DNA of 64,000 nt from assembly GCA_033439765.1 (NCBI GenBank), contig JAULSN010000003.1, forward strand, positions 744,001-808,000, read 5' to 3'. The DNA is from Lasiosphaeria ovina. Lineage: Eukaryota > Ascomycota > Sordariomycetes > Sordariales > Lasiosphaeriaceae. Positions within the stretch are counted from its first letter, which is position 1. Every line of letters starts with the position of its first letter. Of the stretch, positions 32,557 to 43,381 are shown one piece after another. The translations under genes were made by a program, and so were the position numbers. Below the pieces are notes generated by a model that was given only the letters and a program-made list of their open reading frames with translations, had not been told where the DNA came from and ran no database searches.

Positions 32557-33089
32557 AGGTGGGAGTTGGTGGAGATACCACCTGGATTGATGTCTCCTGC
32601 GTTGGAATGCGAGCCATTTGTTCAACTATCTCACTTTGATACCATTAGAGACGGCTACATATAATGAAAACATTGAACCTCAATTTGCAGGCTCTGCCTG
32701 GGATGAGCATCAAGGTCGCAAGTAAAGCAAGCTCCGTGCTAACAGGCTACTCGTTGATTGAAGTGAAAAGATCAGACGAGAAGTAAGGAGGGGAACTTTG
32801 AGGGTGGAAACAAGAAAATAAAAGCAAAGAAGGCAAAAGGTAAAAGGAAAAAGGAAAAAGGAAAAAGGAAAAAGGAAAAATGAAAAATGAAAAATGAAAA
32901 AAGGGGAACAGATGGGGGGCGAGAATAAAAGAAAAAAGAAGCCAAAAAAACGTCCCATATACCGACTCAGAAAGCAGACCTGAAGTATCTGCACCACAAC
33001 AGCTCCAACATCACCCACAAGCTCACAACACAGACCCCCGCCCCCTCAGGCACAAACCAATCCCACCAAACCCACCCGACCTAATGGTC
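32557..33089. other. Convergent 3' region with a long polypurine tract
   Basis: Between the arrestin-like and NTF2-like genes. It contains an almost pure A/G stretch at about 32785-32950. Confidence 0.5.
32836..32901 (+). repeat. 7-nt polypurine tandem repeat
   Basis: GGAAAAA repeated about five times, then TGAAAAA three times, in a longer A/G-only context. One strand is nearly all purine. Confidence 0.7.
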
Positions 33090-33746
33090 CTAATTTCCTC
33101 CACCAGTCAGCGCCTCAACAGGGACAACCCCCCGCCTGACCGCCTCGCCCAAAATAGCCGTCGGATCAGCAAAGATCTGGAAGCGCTTCATGCGCAGACC
33201 CTCCGGGGTCGGCCCCTCTTCATCCTCAACAGCATCGAACAAGAACGCGCCGTTGGCAACACACTCCCAGGCGCGGCCATGGCAATCAACGTGAGCCTTC
33301 TCGACCACCTCCTGGTTTCCAGCGGGAAGGTTGACAAACATGCGCGCGCAGCCAAACAGGCGGTAGCCCTTCTCTCCGGCAGGAAGCTCGACGGCGTGCG
33401 CCGTGCCGTAGACGGGCTCGTGGAAGAAGGCTGCGAAGAGCGCGTACTCGCCGCGCAGCGCGTCGCCCGCGGCCGCGGCGCCGGATACCGCCTGGCCCTT
33501 GCCGTTGACGTACTCGAAGTCGGGCGTGTAGAAGGCGCGCGCGCCGTCCCAGTCGGCTGCGTCGAAGAGCTTCTCGTGGCTGTAGTTGATTGGGAGGGGT
33601 TAGTTGTGGTTGGCGAGTGTGAGGAAATTAGGGAAGCGAAAGGACGCTCACGCGTGCAGGAAGCGGCCCATGGGGTGCGCCAGCAGGTTCTCGGACCAGC
33701 CTGTCGGGTGGACGACAAAGGCCGGCTGCGTGGGGAAGGACGCCAT
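33090..33746 (-). CDS. NTF2/SnoaL-like protein, two exons (194 aa)
   Basis: Exon 1 is 33746-33652 and exon 2 is 33579-33090. The 72-nt intron has a GTGAGC donor, a CTAAC branch and CTACAG end. The join gives FLHAHEKLFDAADWDGARAF, then YTPDFEYVNGKGQAVSG: a helix, a Trp-Asp-containing turn and a strand, as in SnoaL/NTF2-like cone folds. The rest has FAAFFHEPVYGTAH and CHGRAWECVANGAFLF. No signal peptide. Family members are small enzymes (cyclases, isomerases) or binding proteins, often near secondary-metabolism genes, but there is no cluster here. Function not assignable. Confidence 0.72.
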
Positions 33747-34838
33747 TGTGGTGTGTGTGGTGGTTTGTAGTTGGAGTTGGAGTTGGAGTTGGGAGGTGAG
33801 ACTGTGCGCGAGAGAGGCTCTGGGTTGGGTGTGTTTGTGCGGCAAGAAAAAAGGGGGTTTTTGGCAAGTTTGTTGGTCTAGTTCGAGTTGGTTTGGTGGT
33901 GCAGTCGATGATCTCTCTGGTGGACATGGCGGCCGTTAAATATCCGTTTCGAGCTCCAAATCTGATGTTCCTGAACTCTGTGCAGTAGAATTTTCACACC
34001 ACTTGGCGGATAAGTGGATCGTAGTAGAAATTACCGTTTGCGGGCACGGCTGTGGGAGCTGAAGACGTCAAAGAAACAGAGAGCACGTCTTGCAGACGAG
34101 CCCATGCAGTTGACAGCTAGGTGACAAGCGCCGCGCGAACCAATGCCAGCAACCTGTGGCGCGGTGTCAAGGAGCAACCGATTGGGCGGGCCACTGGAAG
34201 AGCGCCGGCAGCAAATGAAGGGCTTGGTGTTGCTGCCGTGCAAGTGTTGCTTGGTCTCGGCTTGTTCCGTCGTGGCGCGGGATGCCAGTTTCCGGAGCGC
34301 CATGCCCATGCCATGCCGTCTTCAGCCCTACCGGCATCGACGTGGAGTTGCCCCACACCATCTGCCGGGCGGCCGCTCTCGAGGTCTGGACCCTGGAGAT
34401 GGCTACGTGTTCAAGCCAGCAGACTCCAAAAACATCTTGGCAAAACCTCATTTCGTAAGTTGGCCAGTAGTCGCGGAGGAACTCGCATGCAGCCAGCAAA
34501 CACACTCAGACGCAGGCAATTATCGAGAGCGATTGTCGAAACTGGATGGGTATTGGATCGGACCCCGTCGCTTCCGTATCTCGTGAACGAGGAAGAAGAA
34601 CAACAACGCAAGAGAGCATTAGATAGAATGGACCCAGCATTGTCCCGCAACAGGATGCGAATCGGCAGAATGGCTGCCACAGGGAGCGGCCGCTGAATGG
34701 GTCTCGGTCAGGACAGTCTTGAGTTGTTGTAGGGTGCCAAACTTCCGACCAGACGTACCCACTTTGAGTTACATTACTTCCCTCCGGGCATCCCGCTATA
34801 CGACCATGTTGGAATAACGAAACGAGCCAGCTAAGGGG
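33747..34838. other. Intergenic region
   Basis: A (GTTGGA)4-like repeat at about 33768-33791 lies just upstream of the NTF2-like ATG. Farther right, overlapping frames at 34121-34696 (plus) and 34167-34505 (minus) have no motifs; I do not call them. Confidence 0.45.
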
Positions 34839-35490
34839 TCATCCACCGGCTTCCTCATCTGACATGAGCCGTACGACCCGCCTACCGGCACGCGTAAACA
34901 GCACCAGACACCCCAGCACCGTGACGGGCAGCGCCACCGCCCAGTAGACTTGTGGACAAAGCGAATCTCAATTACCATCCCAGGATTCGCCTTCCCTTGC
35001 CACCTAAAACGAAGCCCGCTCTGTGCTCGACCACAGGCCGTCAAAGTCGCCAAACAGGGTCGCGCGAGACAGCCGGCGTCTAAAGGGCGTGTTCATGCGG
35101 TAGATGGGCTCCGCGCTCAACGCCTGGACTTTGGCGCGGTGGAACCTGGGCATCCTCAGCGTGCATCTACTCGCCGGGTCGCAATTGCGTGGCATGCTGT
35201 TCAGTACTACGCCCTCGTATCGCCCGGTACTCCAGTGCGAGGCGAACAAGGCTGGAGGGATCTTGAGTCTGGATCCGAGGACCTCAGTGACGTTCTTGGG
35301 AGGCCTTCGAGCATAAAGATGCGCCGGCGTATGGGTTTCTCTGATGAGCCGGCCGGGTTGTCTGGCGTCTCATCATCTCTTCCTTCTGCCCCAGGATGCA
35401 ACTGACACCTTGACAGCGTAACTTGCGCCGCGATGGCCGTGTTCGAGAGAAGGAAATCCATGTTCCTAGTTCCTTGTAAGACCGACAACT
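34839..35490 (-). pseudogene. Decayed CorA-like membrane protein gene
   Basis: Pieces of a fungal CorA-like protein appear in order on the minus strand but in different frames. First is RRRIFMLEGLP. A frame change follows, then EVLGSRLKIPPALFASHW and an FGDFDGLWSSTERASF segment. It ends at TAG where the family has Trp (a TGG-to-TAG change), with VAREGESWDG continuing in frame after it. The next piece is a typical C-terminal membrane helix, VYWAVALPVTVLGCLVLF, ending at TGA 34841-34839. The stretch normally between them is missing. A frameshift, a nonsense change and an internal deletion together mean a dead gene. Related intact proteins are membrane-embedded and of uncertain function in fungi. 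Confidence 0.5.
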
Positions 35491-36109
35491 AATTGCCTAG
35501 TTACGAGACCAAAAAGCCCACGGATTAACCATGAACTACAGTTGGCAAGGGAAACAAGAAATTCGGCTGGACTGGCACTAACGTCTGCATACAACCGTTG
35601 ACCAAGAACAAGCAGAAAGAAATCTTTCAATGTGATTGAAACGGAGCCGCCGCTTGAAGGATATGACGCTCCTTCGATATCGCTGCATGAAAGGATGCTG
35701 GAGGGCGAGAAAGAGAAGATGCGTACCGTGTCCGACGCGGCTATAAGGGTTCACGACAACAAAGGTAGGGTGACCGGATCGTGTCGATGTCTAAGAAGGC
35801 TTTTCTTCGAGAATGTGTGCTAATTTATTTTTACATTATATGGACAGACGCCGGATTTTTTGAGCTGTGTATAGGGGATGACTGGCGGACGTAGAAACCA
35901 GGATCGAAGGAGACGAGACATTAATGTTCATATAAATGGCCCATTGTTCCTGCGGTTTTATTACCGAGCTTTTATATTCCCCCTTGCAATTGAAACGATA
36001 TAAACCCGAAATAATATACTCATGAATTAATCATTTCATTATACTCATAAAAAGATACGTGATATACAGTACTGTAGGTTCCGCACAATTTCTATTCCGT
36101 CAACTCGAC
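35491..36109. other. Intergenic region
   Basis: AT-rich toward 36060. No coding signal except short frames. Confidence 0.5.
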
Positions 36110-37394
36110 TTACATCTCCCTCCGCTCCAGCCGGAGGTACGTGTACCAGATCTGCACCTTCATATCGGCAAACTTGTCGACACACTCGTCAATCGCAACG
36201 CGCGTGAACTCTTCCAGAAAAGCATCCTCACCTTTCCAGTCGGGCCCGCGGCTCTTGCGCAGCGTATCAGCCCAGAACCAGCCCGACGCCGCGATGAGAT
36301 TGACCACGACGGCCTCGGCGTACGCGCGCACCGCCGCCTTTCTTCCCTGCTCATCCTGCCCCGCCTCCGCCAGCGCCGCCCGGTACGGCTCCCAGGCCGG
36401 GTGCACGACGAGGCGCGGCTGCAAAGTGTCGACGCGCCACAGCGCCGCGACGGCCGGGTCGGCGAGCGCGGCGCGCGCCTCGCCCGGCGACCGCTCGTGG
36501 CTCGGGAACAGCGCGAACTGCATCAGCTCGCCCAGCGCCAGCTGCCCGCCGCCGACCATGCGCATCAGCGCCGTCTGCAGCGGCATGAAGCCCGTCGTCG
36601 ACGGCGGCACGTCGCCTTCGCCCTCGCCCTCGGGCGCCGTCCCGCCTAGCGCCACCACCAGGTGTCCGCCGGGCCGGATCTCGGCCGCGCGCAGCTGCAG
36701 CAGGTGTACTAGGTCCGCGTGTGCGGCGCTGGCGAAGGCGGCCTGCCGCGCCGCGGCGAACTCGGCTGGCGCGGCTGTCGCCGGCAGCGCCACGGTGGGC
36801 TGGCGCGACAGGTAGTTGAACGACGACCACGACACGCCCAGGTCGGCGGATGCGGCGGGCACGACCTGCTGGAAGAAGCCCACTGGCACCATGCTGGCGT
36901 GCACGGTAATGTTGCGCTCCGCGGGCGCGAGCGTCGGTAGGCTCGCGCTGATGGTCTTGGCCAGCGTGCTGAAGTCGTTGAAGGGCGTGTCTTCGAACAC
37001 GACGGTCGCGGCGGCGCCGGCGGGCAGCGACGCGAGGACCGCTTTGAGCGGCTCCATCCTATTGTGTTGGGGCTGACGGGTTAGCGCTTACTGCTTCGCA
37101 CTCAACAGTCCGAGCACCCTGTCTTGGGAAAAAGAGGTGAGGGGAAGTGGTAGGCGGCCACGTACGAGTTGGCGCCTTGGGCGCAGCCATAGTCGACAAT
37201 GCTCAGGGTTTTCTCTGGGACGGCCTGTTAGCTGTTGTTGATGCGCGACGCGCGACTCCGAGACTGGGGTCCTCACTGTCTGGATAGGCTGGCAGGATGT
37301 CGAGCGCGCCCTTCACGGCGGCGTTCTGGATGAAGCAGTTCTCGTTGTAGTAGCCATCTCGCATCGCGATGCGTGTTTCTGGAGTGGAGGTCAT
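36110..37394 (-). CDS. SABATH-type SAM-dependent methyltransferase, three exons (371 aa)
   Basis: Exons: 37394-37277, 37214-37166 and 37058-36110. The introns are 62 and 107 nt; the frame is kept across all three. The N-terminus has MRDGYYNENCFIQN, the SABATH substrate-entry motif with its Tyr-x-x-Asn and Gln. The next exon supplies the SAM-binding motif IVDYGCAQGANS. Later parts have VVFEDTPFNDFSTL (acidic residues for SAM), SFNYLSR with the family's S-x-x-x-L-S pattern, and the C-terminal VQIWYTYLRLERR. The family methylates carboxyl groups or ring nitrogens of small molecules. Best known in plants, it also occurs in fungi. No biosynthetic partners are nearby, so the substrate is open. Confidence 0.8.
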
Positions 37395-38317
37395 CTTGGA
37401 CGCTGGATCTAGTGCACGAGGCTGTTGAATCTTTGCCTGGCTGAGGGGTGGTAGCAGGGAAGATGGCCTCGCGTGAGATTGTGTTCAGTCAAAGATAAGT
37501 ACTAATTAAGCCAACGTCGTTGGAGGGGAATCAGCGCTCTTAAATAACACCTTTTCATGATCCTAGCCCATTTCACCACTCGACTCGGCCAATAGAGGGG
37601 CGGTTACGTGGCTTGGAACTGCGCCCACAAACGGTCTTGGGAGCCAACGGAGTTGGGGTGAATCCCGCCGCTCGACCCTTGTTGCCGAGTCAATCTGGCG
37701 GCACCGCCAGGAAGGGAATCCACCGTCAGCAAGCTCCTTGCTGGCTCCGCATCTACTCGCATAATAATACTAGACTAGCGCTAGCCGGGAGGACACGCTC
37801 GAATGCGACCTCAAATACGAGAGCCGATCGATTACCGTCAGCAGCTCCCAAATGACTTCAAGTTTGTTCGCCCTATGCTTATGTCACGCCCCCAAATTTA
37901 GCCATTTCGGTCGCTTACCTTGCTAAAGGCGCCTCTAATCATCGAGACGAGGTAGTAGTTTCAATCCAGAGCCGGAAAGTGTTTAATTTGTTTGGCGAGC
38001 AAATCCAATGGGAACTTGGTCTTGCCATTTTGTTGGATTGCTACCTTGGTCTACTCCAGGGGCAGGACTCTAGAATCATAAATATGGTGATGATTCGCCG
38101 TGCATCAAGGTTAACAACTAGACCGACTTGGCGGCGGCGAGCCACTCATCGCGTACTGAAACCTAATAATTGCTACCTAATTAGGTACCTTCAAACTTGA
38201 ACCAGCCCCCGTCCCGCTTTGCAAATTGACTAATTAGATGAAATCGTTGCCTCCCGACTACCACTTGGCTTGTTGCCAGCGAGTTCTCTCCCCTCTCTTG
38301 GTTTCTCGTTTGAGCCA
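37395..38317. other. Intergenic region
   Basis: Methyltransferase promoter and the 3' flank of the HET relic. No gene is visible. Confidence 0.5.
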
Positions 38318-39635
38318 CTAGAAGATTACAACGTCCCCAATCGGCCACTTCTGTGCCATAACCTCCCTGTACGCATCTTCTATCACCTTCGCTGCCTCTC
38401 TTTTTAATTTCTCTGAACAGAAGTGGGAAGCCTGGAGGCCCAAAGTCCCCACCCTCCTGTAGTGGACTATTGGATTGCCTTTCGTGACTTTTGGCTGCTT
38501 TAGTTGCTCTAGTATAAGCAGATACGCAGTTTCTTGATGCGTCCGGTCCAGTCCTGTCGAAATCTGTACCAGCGCAAACTTGGTGCTGTCCCTCGACACG
38601 GTAGCAGAGCAGCTTGAAATGTTGTTATCATCACCAGTTGACGCACTTGGCCAATCTCAAGGGGATCTTTTCTCAGGCCGGGCGCCGGATCCGTTATGCG
38701 TACCGGTGCTCTTTTGCCGTCCAGCCGGAGGTGGATGTTTTCGTACCGGGCGTTCAGCACGAGTTTCCCTGCCCCGACGTGGCCAAACTCTCCGCTCGGC
38801 TTATCCAAGATCTCTGTGCTCACGACCCTGGCCGTAAAATCGGGATGCGCATTTATCAGGGGCCATCTCAAGCCGGTGATGGAGTCTACTCCAGCCCAGC
38901 TCCACGATGGGCCTAGAGCTGTGATGCCGGTGGATGGTGTTGCCGACTTGGGCGTGAAGAGAGCCTGATCGTATCTGCATTCAAGCCGTGGCGTATGAAC
39001 TGTCCAGAGCAAGGAAAACGGCATTTCACCTTTCCACAATCCTGCTAGGTACTCGTCATTAAGCGAAGCCTGAAAGTATTTGGCTATGGCGCCTATAGCT
39101 GGTAGCCGGTTCATATCATAAGTGAGCTGGCGCTTGGCGTATGCTTCTACGACGGTGTATCAGGTCGAATAAGTACTCCGAGGAACATAAGAAGTCCGAA
39201 GAACAACATCCTTCATTTTTTTTTTTTGAAAAGGGAACTGTCAGATACTTTCATAGATCCCTTCCCGTCGAGATCGGACCCAGCACGGCAGTTCCAGGCC
39301 ATGCGCCCTGTGGTGTAACACAGCAACCGGGTTGACAGCAGCTCCTCCTGCAACGTCCACCCTCGGCTCCGCCATCGTGGCTTACTCTCGAAGATCTCGC
39401 TGTGGTTTTTGGCTATGGGGTGTCGGAAGAACACAGAGCATGATGTGTCGTTCCGCCGCCATGGGAAGGAGCAGTGGAAGTGCTGCATCCGCCGGTGTAG
39501 GAACCCCTCCGTTACCGTCTCAGCACTGGTAGGCGCAACGGTGACAACAGTGTGGCTACAAATGCCGCCCATCGTTAATGCCTTCACAAGGCTACGGACG
39601 TCGATATCTCGACAGGCTTGGCACAGTTGAACCAT
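38318..39635 (-). pseudogene. Second HET-domain relic, core deleted
   Basis: The 5' end (LCQACRDIDVRSL) is joined to HTVVTVAPTSAETVTEGFL and RGWTLQEELLSTRLLCYTTG, which mark the end of the HET domain. The central core with the usual Trp-Gly and W-I-D-S-L-C-I motifs is absent, which no normal intron could explain. The frame then ends in an A-rich run (39218-39229) and resumes at VVEAYAKRQLTYDMNRLPAIG. The segment LWKGEMPFSLLW and PSWSWAGVD follow in the 39114-38509 frame. A last frame change leads to DSTKFALVQISTG and the end at 38318. At least one large deletion and two frame breaks make it non-functional. Confidence 0.75.
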
Positions 39636-40036
39636 ATTCGTTTTGAGTTGAATGACAATGACCGACCCGGCGAAAGAAGAGCTGTTTCGTGACGAGATGC
39701 GACATGCAGGATAGACGTCAAGCTAATGATTCTAGTGTTGAACCGGTAGATGGATGCACGCACCATCCCAACGAGTAGGGACCTGACTACTTATGACGTG
39801 AATGCAGAATGATGCCCAACCGGCCAGTCTTTGTGGCGGCTTTCCTCGGACCTCGATTGGCCGCCGCTCGCCTCTTCTACCGCAACATGCATGGAGTACC
39901 AAATTGATGGGATGACCATTCATTCTCTCACATCTATTCGTGAAAACCACCCACACGCCATCTCTACACCCACCTAGGTTGCAGAACCGCTTACAACCCC
40001 CTATCCCCCCTGCCACCTCAACCACCCTCCAGCCAA
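39636..40036. other. Intergenic region
   Basis: 400 nt with no supported gene. Confidence 0.5.
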
Positions 40037-40507
40037 TCAAACCCTCCCGGCCCTCTCCGAACCCCTCCGACCCGTCACGGTAAAAGTATCCACCAGCCGT
40101 GAGTCGGGATCAAACCCCCCAATCCTCACATCCCCGAGCCCCACGGCCCCGACCCGCCCCAGCGACGACGTGCGCCGCGGAACCTCAGGCACGAACCGCA
40201 CGGCCCGCGGCAGCAGCCGCCTTCTGTGGCACTTCGCGGCGGAGTCTGATCCAGCCAGTGGGGTTGCCGGCAGGTCATCGGCAATGGCAGGCGCCGGACC
40301 GTGGCTGTGGTGTGCGGCGGCGGCGGCCGCGGAGTTTAGAACGTTTTGGCGGATGACAGAGGAGGAGATGCCGTACGGCCCGGGCGCGGAGTCGCGGGAG
40401 GGCTGCGGCTGCGGCATAGGCAGGGCGAGGGAGAGGACGAGGATTGCCAGGCCGATGAGGCAGGCGGTTGCGGGTGAGAGGGGAAGGATTGCTATTGGGT
40501 CGGCCAT
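40037..40507 (-). CDS. Small protein with one N-terminal membrane segment (156 aa)
   Basis: Single exon, ATG 40507 in a good context (CCAAAATGG). A hydrophobic stretch, ATACLIGLAILVLSLALP, lies at about residues 13-30, then a Pro/Ser spacer, an Ala run and an Arg-rich C-terminal half. The hydrophobic segment may be a signal anchor rather than a cleaved signal. A TATA-like CATAAAAG is about 85 nt upstream, with a normal leader. No domain recognised. Function unknown. Confidence 0.5.
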   Translation of the reverse strand: MADPIAILPLSPATACLIGLAILVLSLALPMPQPQPSRDSAPGPYGISSSVIRQNVLNSAAAAAAHHSHGPAPAIADDLPATPLAGSDSAAKCHRRRLLPRAVRFVPEVPRRTSSLGRVGAVGLGDVRIGGFDPDSRLVDTFTVTGRRGSERAGRV

Positions 40508-40587
40508 TTTGGCGTCTTTTCAAGGGTTGGATGTTGGTGTTTCGAACTGTCAAAGACCTAATATGGCAGTGTGTGTCGGGGGGGAGG

Positions 40588-40596
40588 GCTTTTATG
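40588..40596 (-). promoter_or_regulatory. TATA-like element of the small membrane-protein gene
   Basis: ACATAAAAG on the minus strand, about 85 nt upstream of the ATG at 40507. Confidence 0.4.
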
Positions 40597-40920
40597 TCGT
40601 TCGTTCCATCGACAAAGCGGTCGACAAGTGTGCTTTCACATGGCACTTTGGCGGACATCTGGCCTTGACATCGGAAAGCCCGGAATTCGACGATGCGATG
40701 TGCCATGCGAGCGTTGGCAGTTGACGCGAGGCTGGAAACTCGACGCCAAAGGGGAGGCTAGAAACTAGCAACATCATGGCAGGTACGCCAAAAAAGCCGA
40801 GTGGCGTGACCATTCCGCTAAGATGCAAATGTTCCAGCCACCCAACGAGCTGGTGCTTGCTAGTGCCCTGGAGACTGTGCTGGCGCTGGCCCGGAGTTTC
40901 CATTTGGCTCTTCCACTAAA

Positions 40921-42646
40921 TCAATCCCTTTTCTGCTGCCTCAACCTCAGCACGTCCATGTTCTGAACTACGGCGGCGGCCATGTTGCGCGCGTCGTACA
41001 GGCCCTCTCTTCTACGGCATTGTAGCAGCAGGTCGACGGCTTTCGTGGACACGGACTCGTCGGCGCAGTTGGCGGCGAGGAAGGCGAGCGGCGCGACAAT
41101 GCCAGTCTCGGCGGAAAACAAACGGCGGCTGGACGACTCACCCCCTGATTCAGTCTCACCCCCTGATTCAGTCCGAGCATGACTCTTGCCGAGATCCACA
41201 GTGGCCTGTGCCAGGCGGATGACGTCTCGGGCGGTCGGGTTCGGCACGGCGGCGAAGACGGTCTCGTTGTCGGGCAGTCGTGATAGGAGCAGCATCTGCG
41301 AGGTGTGATGGTGGATGAGCAGCGTCTGCACGCCGCAGAGAAATGCGGACGCTGATGACTTGCTTGCGTCGGAAACGAGCCGTTTGAACCGCCGCTCCAA
41401 GACGCCGAGCTCCTTGAGCAGTTGGTTCTTTTCCTCCAAGACGGCTGCAGGGATAGCATTACACGCCCCGGGCTTACCAGAGAATTTAAGGTTTTCAGAC
41501 AGCAAATGGAACATCCAGTTCTGCAATCTTGTCGAGTCGAAGTGTGCGTCTTCAAGCCCAGAAAAGGCATGCTCCTCCACCCAGGAGTTTGAGTGAGAGT
41601 CTGCCGAGGACGACCTGACAGCGCCGCCGTCGCCACCACGGACGGCCATGGCCCTTTCCTCGGCCGAGACAAGCGCGAGCAACGGGACCCGCCCGCCGTC
41701 AAAGAAACTGGCCTGCAAGTCGAGCCTCGCGAGGACGTCCGCCATGTCCGCCAAGACAAGATCGTCTCCTCGATTGGCCATCCGCCGGTTGCTTTTTCTG
41801 GAGAAGACGCGCAGTCCGCTGTCGAGATGTTGCATGGCCGCCTTGCTATTGCCGAGGGTGCTCTCGAAGCAGTAGAACAGGATGCAGCAAATCAGCACCC
41901 CCCTTACCACCTCTTCGCCCTCGCCGACTCCCGGACTCGGACTTGTTAGCGTGTCAATGCGCCTTTGCAGCGCACGAAGCGCCGTCCCGTACCGCGTCAA
42001 AGTCGACGTCTCGACACCAGCAGCGATCGCGCCTCTCTCCGTCCCCGAGTACTCGCTAGTATTATGGTGATGATGATGATCCGAAGAAGCACCGACTTGA
42101 GCCAAGTCCATGTGCAGAGAACTCAGCGCCATGACCGCCTGGCGCACCACGGCATTGTGCTGGCTGGCCTGCAGCACCGTCGTGGACCAAAAGGTCTTTT
42201 TCAGAAATCCCGAGACGTCGGCGGCGCCCTGCACGCAGAAGAACTGCAGCAGCTGGCGGTCCTTTTGGCTTCCGGGCACGCGGAACGGGATGCAGTAGTG
42301 GGACGCAATACTATTACTACTTTTACTCGTCGGCAAGTGGCTGCTGCTGTTTGGGACACATGTCCGCCCCGTCCGGACGCATCCTAGGCAGTCTGGTTTT
42401 GTCTCGTCGCACTTTACTCGTCGTGTGCTGGTGGGCGCGTGTCAGTGCCTTTTACGACTGGGTCTTCTAACACCAGCGGACCCAACCAGCCGGATGCAGC
42501 GGCATCCGTGGGGTTCGGATTCGGGGCCCGTCCAGAACCGCAGGGCCCAGGGAGGGGGTATTAATGGGATGGGAGATAGCTTACCGGCAGGTCCGGCAGC
42601 CAGTCTTTGCCCGAGGGGTACTCAGTCTCGCCATTCTTGGGGGCAT
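40921..42646 (-). CDS. Zn2Cys6 transcription factor, two exons (522 aa)
   Basis: Exon 1 is 42646-42585 and exon 2 is 42427-40921, with a 157-nt intron (GTAAGC, CTGAC, CCAG) that splits the zinc cluster. The join gives GCRTCRTRRVKCDETKPDC and then LGCVRTGRTC: all six Cys with C-x2-C-x6-C spacing, a basic core and the C-terminal pair. The rest matches fungal-specific regulatory domains of the DUF3468 type (FFCVQGAADVSGFL, FWSTTVLQASQHNAVVRQAVMALSSLH). It contains a five-His run near residue 150. It acts in the nucleus; targets are unknown. Looking only at the long exon misses the DNA-binding part. Confidence 0.88.
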
Positions 42647-43381
42647 GAGCGGAGGCTGAGTTGTTGACACTTTGAATCAATGCTAGCTAAAGCTTGCCCA
42701 GGAAAGACGTCGGGTCCGTCGTCTAATTTACCTTGCTCTCGGCTGCGGCTCTACCTCACCTAGGGGCCACGTAACTGCTGCGGCTGAGCGGCGCAATCCT
42801 ACGGATACTCGCGTCTCGAAACAGGGCAACCGGGTACGGCTGACCGTTGCAAAAGGATTGTCGAATAGACGACGAGCCAATCAGCAAACCCCTATTGTCA
42901 CCCCAGCCCCTGAGCTCGTTATTTTGGTTCCTCTGGGCTTGGCGGTACCCAAGACCTTACTTTTACTCGGAATTTGTTCTAGAACTGCCGTACCCTCAGG
43001 TTTTCTTTGCTCGATTCTATACCAAAATAATTGGGTGTAATCCATGTTGCCAAGGCCTCGAAGTATCGAGCTAACGAACTTTCAGGGGCTGGGTGTGCGC
43101 GTCCAAAGTCATAGCACGCCAATGTCAAGGAAGGCGGATAATTTCTAGCTCATGTTAGCAGAGTGCCATTCGGCCTTGCGTGTGTTTGTATGAATTGTGT
43201 AACCTGCCGTCTCAGCCTTCGAAGTTGCAGGATGGATATAAATCACGACTACACCCAACTTTCCTAATGTACTTTTATCTTGCTCAGTAGTTTCTTTGAA
43301 CATTTGGTCATTACAGTAACTGCCGATGATTCTAGACGCCACATCCTTGGATTTTCAACTTCTTGTTTCCGACTGCCCACT
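42647..43381. other. Divergent promoter region
   Basis: Between the minus-strand Zn2Cys6 gene and the plus-strand peptidase gene. It contains no supported gene. Confidence 0.5.

Noticed and set aside
31359..32639. Long frames overlapping the arrestin-like gene (426 aa plus strand, 357 aa minus strand)
   Set aside because: They are Arg/Ala-rich by-products of high GC3 in the real gene and have no family motif.
34121..34696. 191-codon plus-strand frame with an acidic Glu/Gln patch
   Set aside because: No motif, and overlapping frames of similar length exist on both strands.
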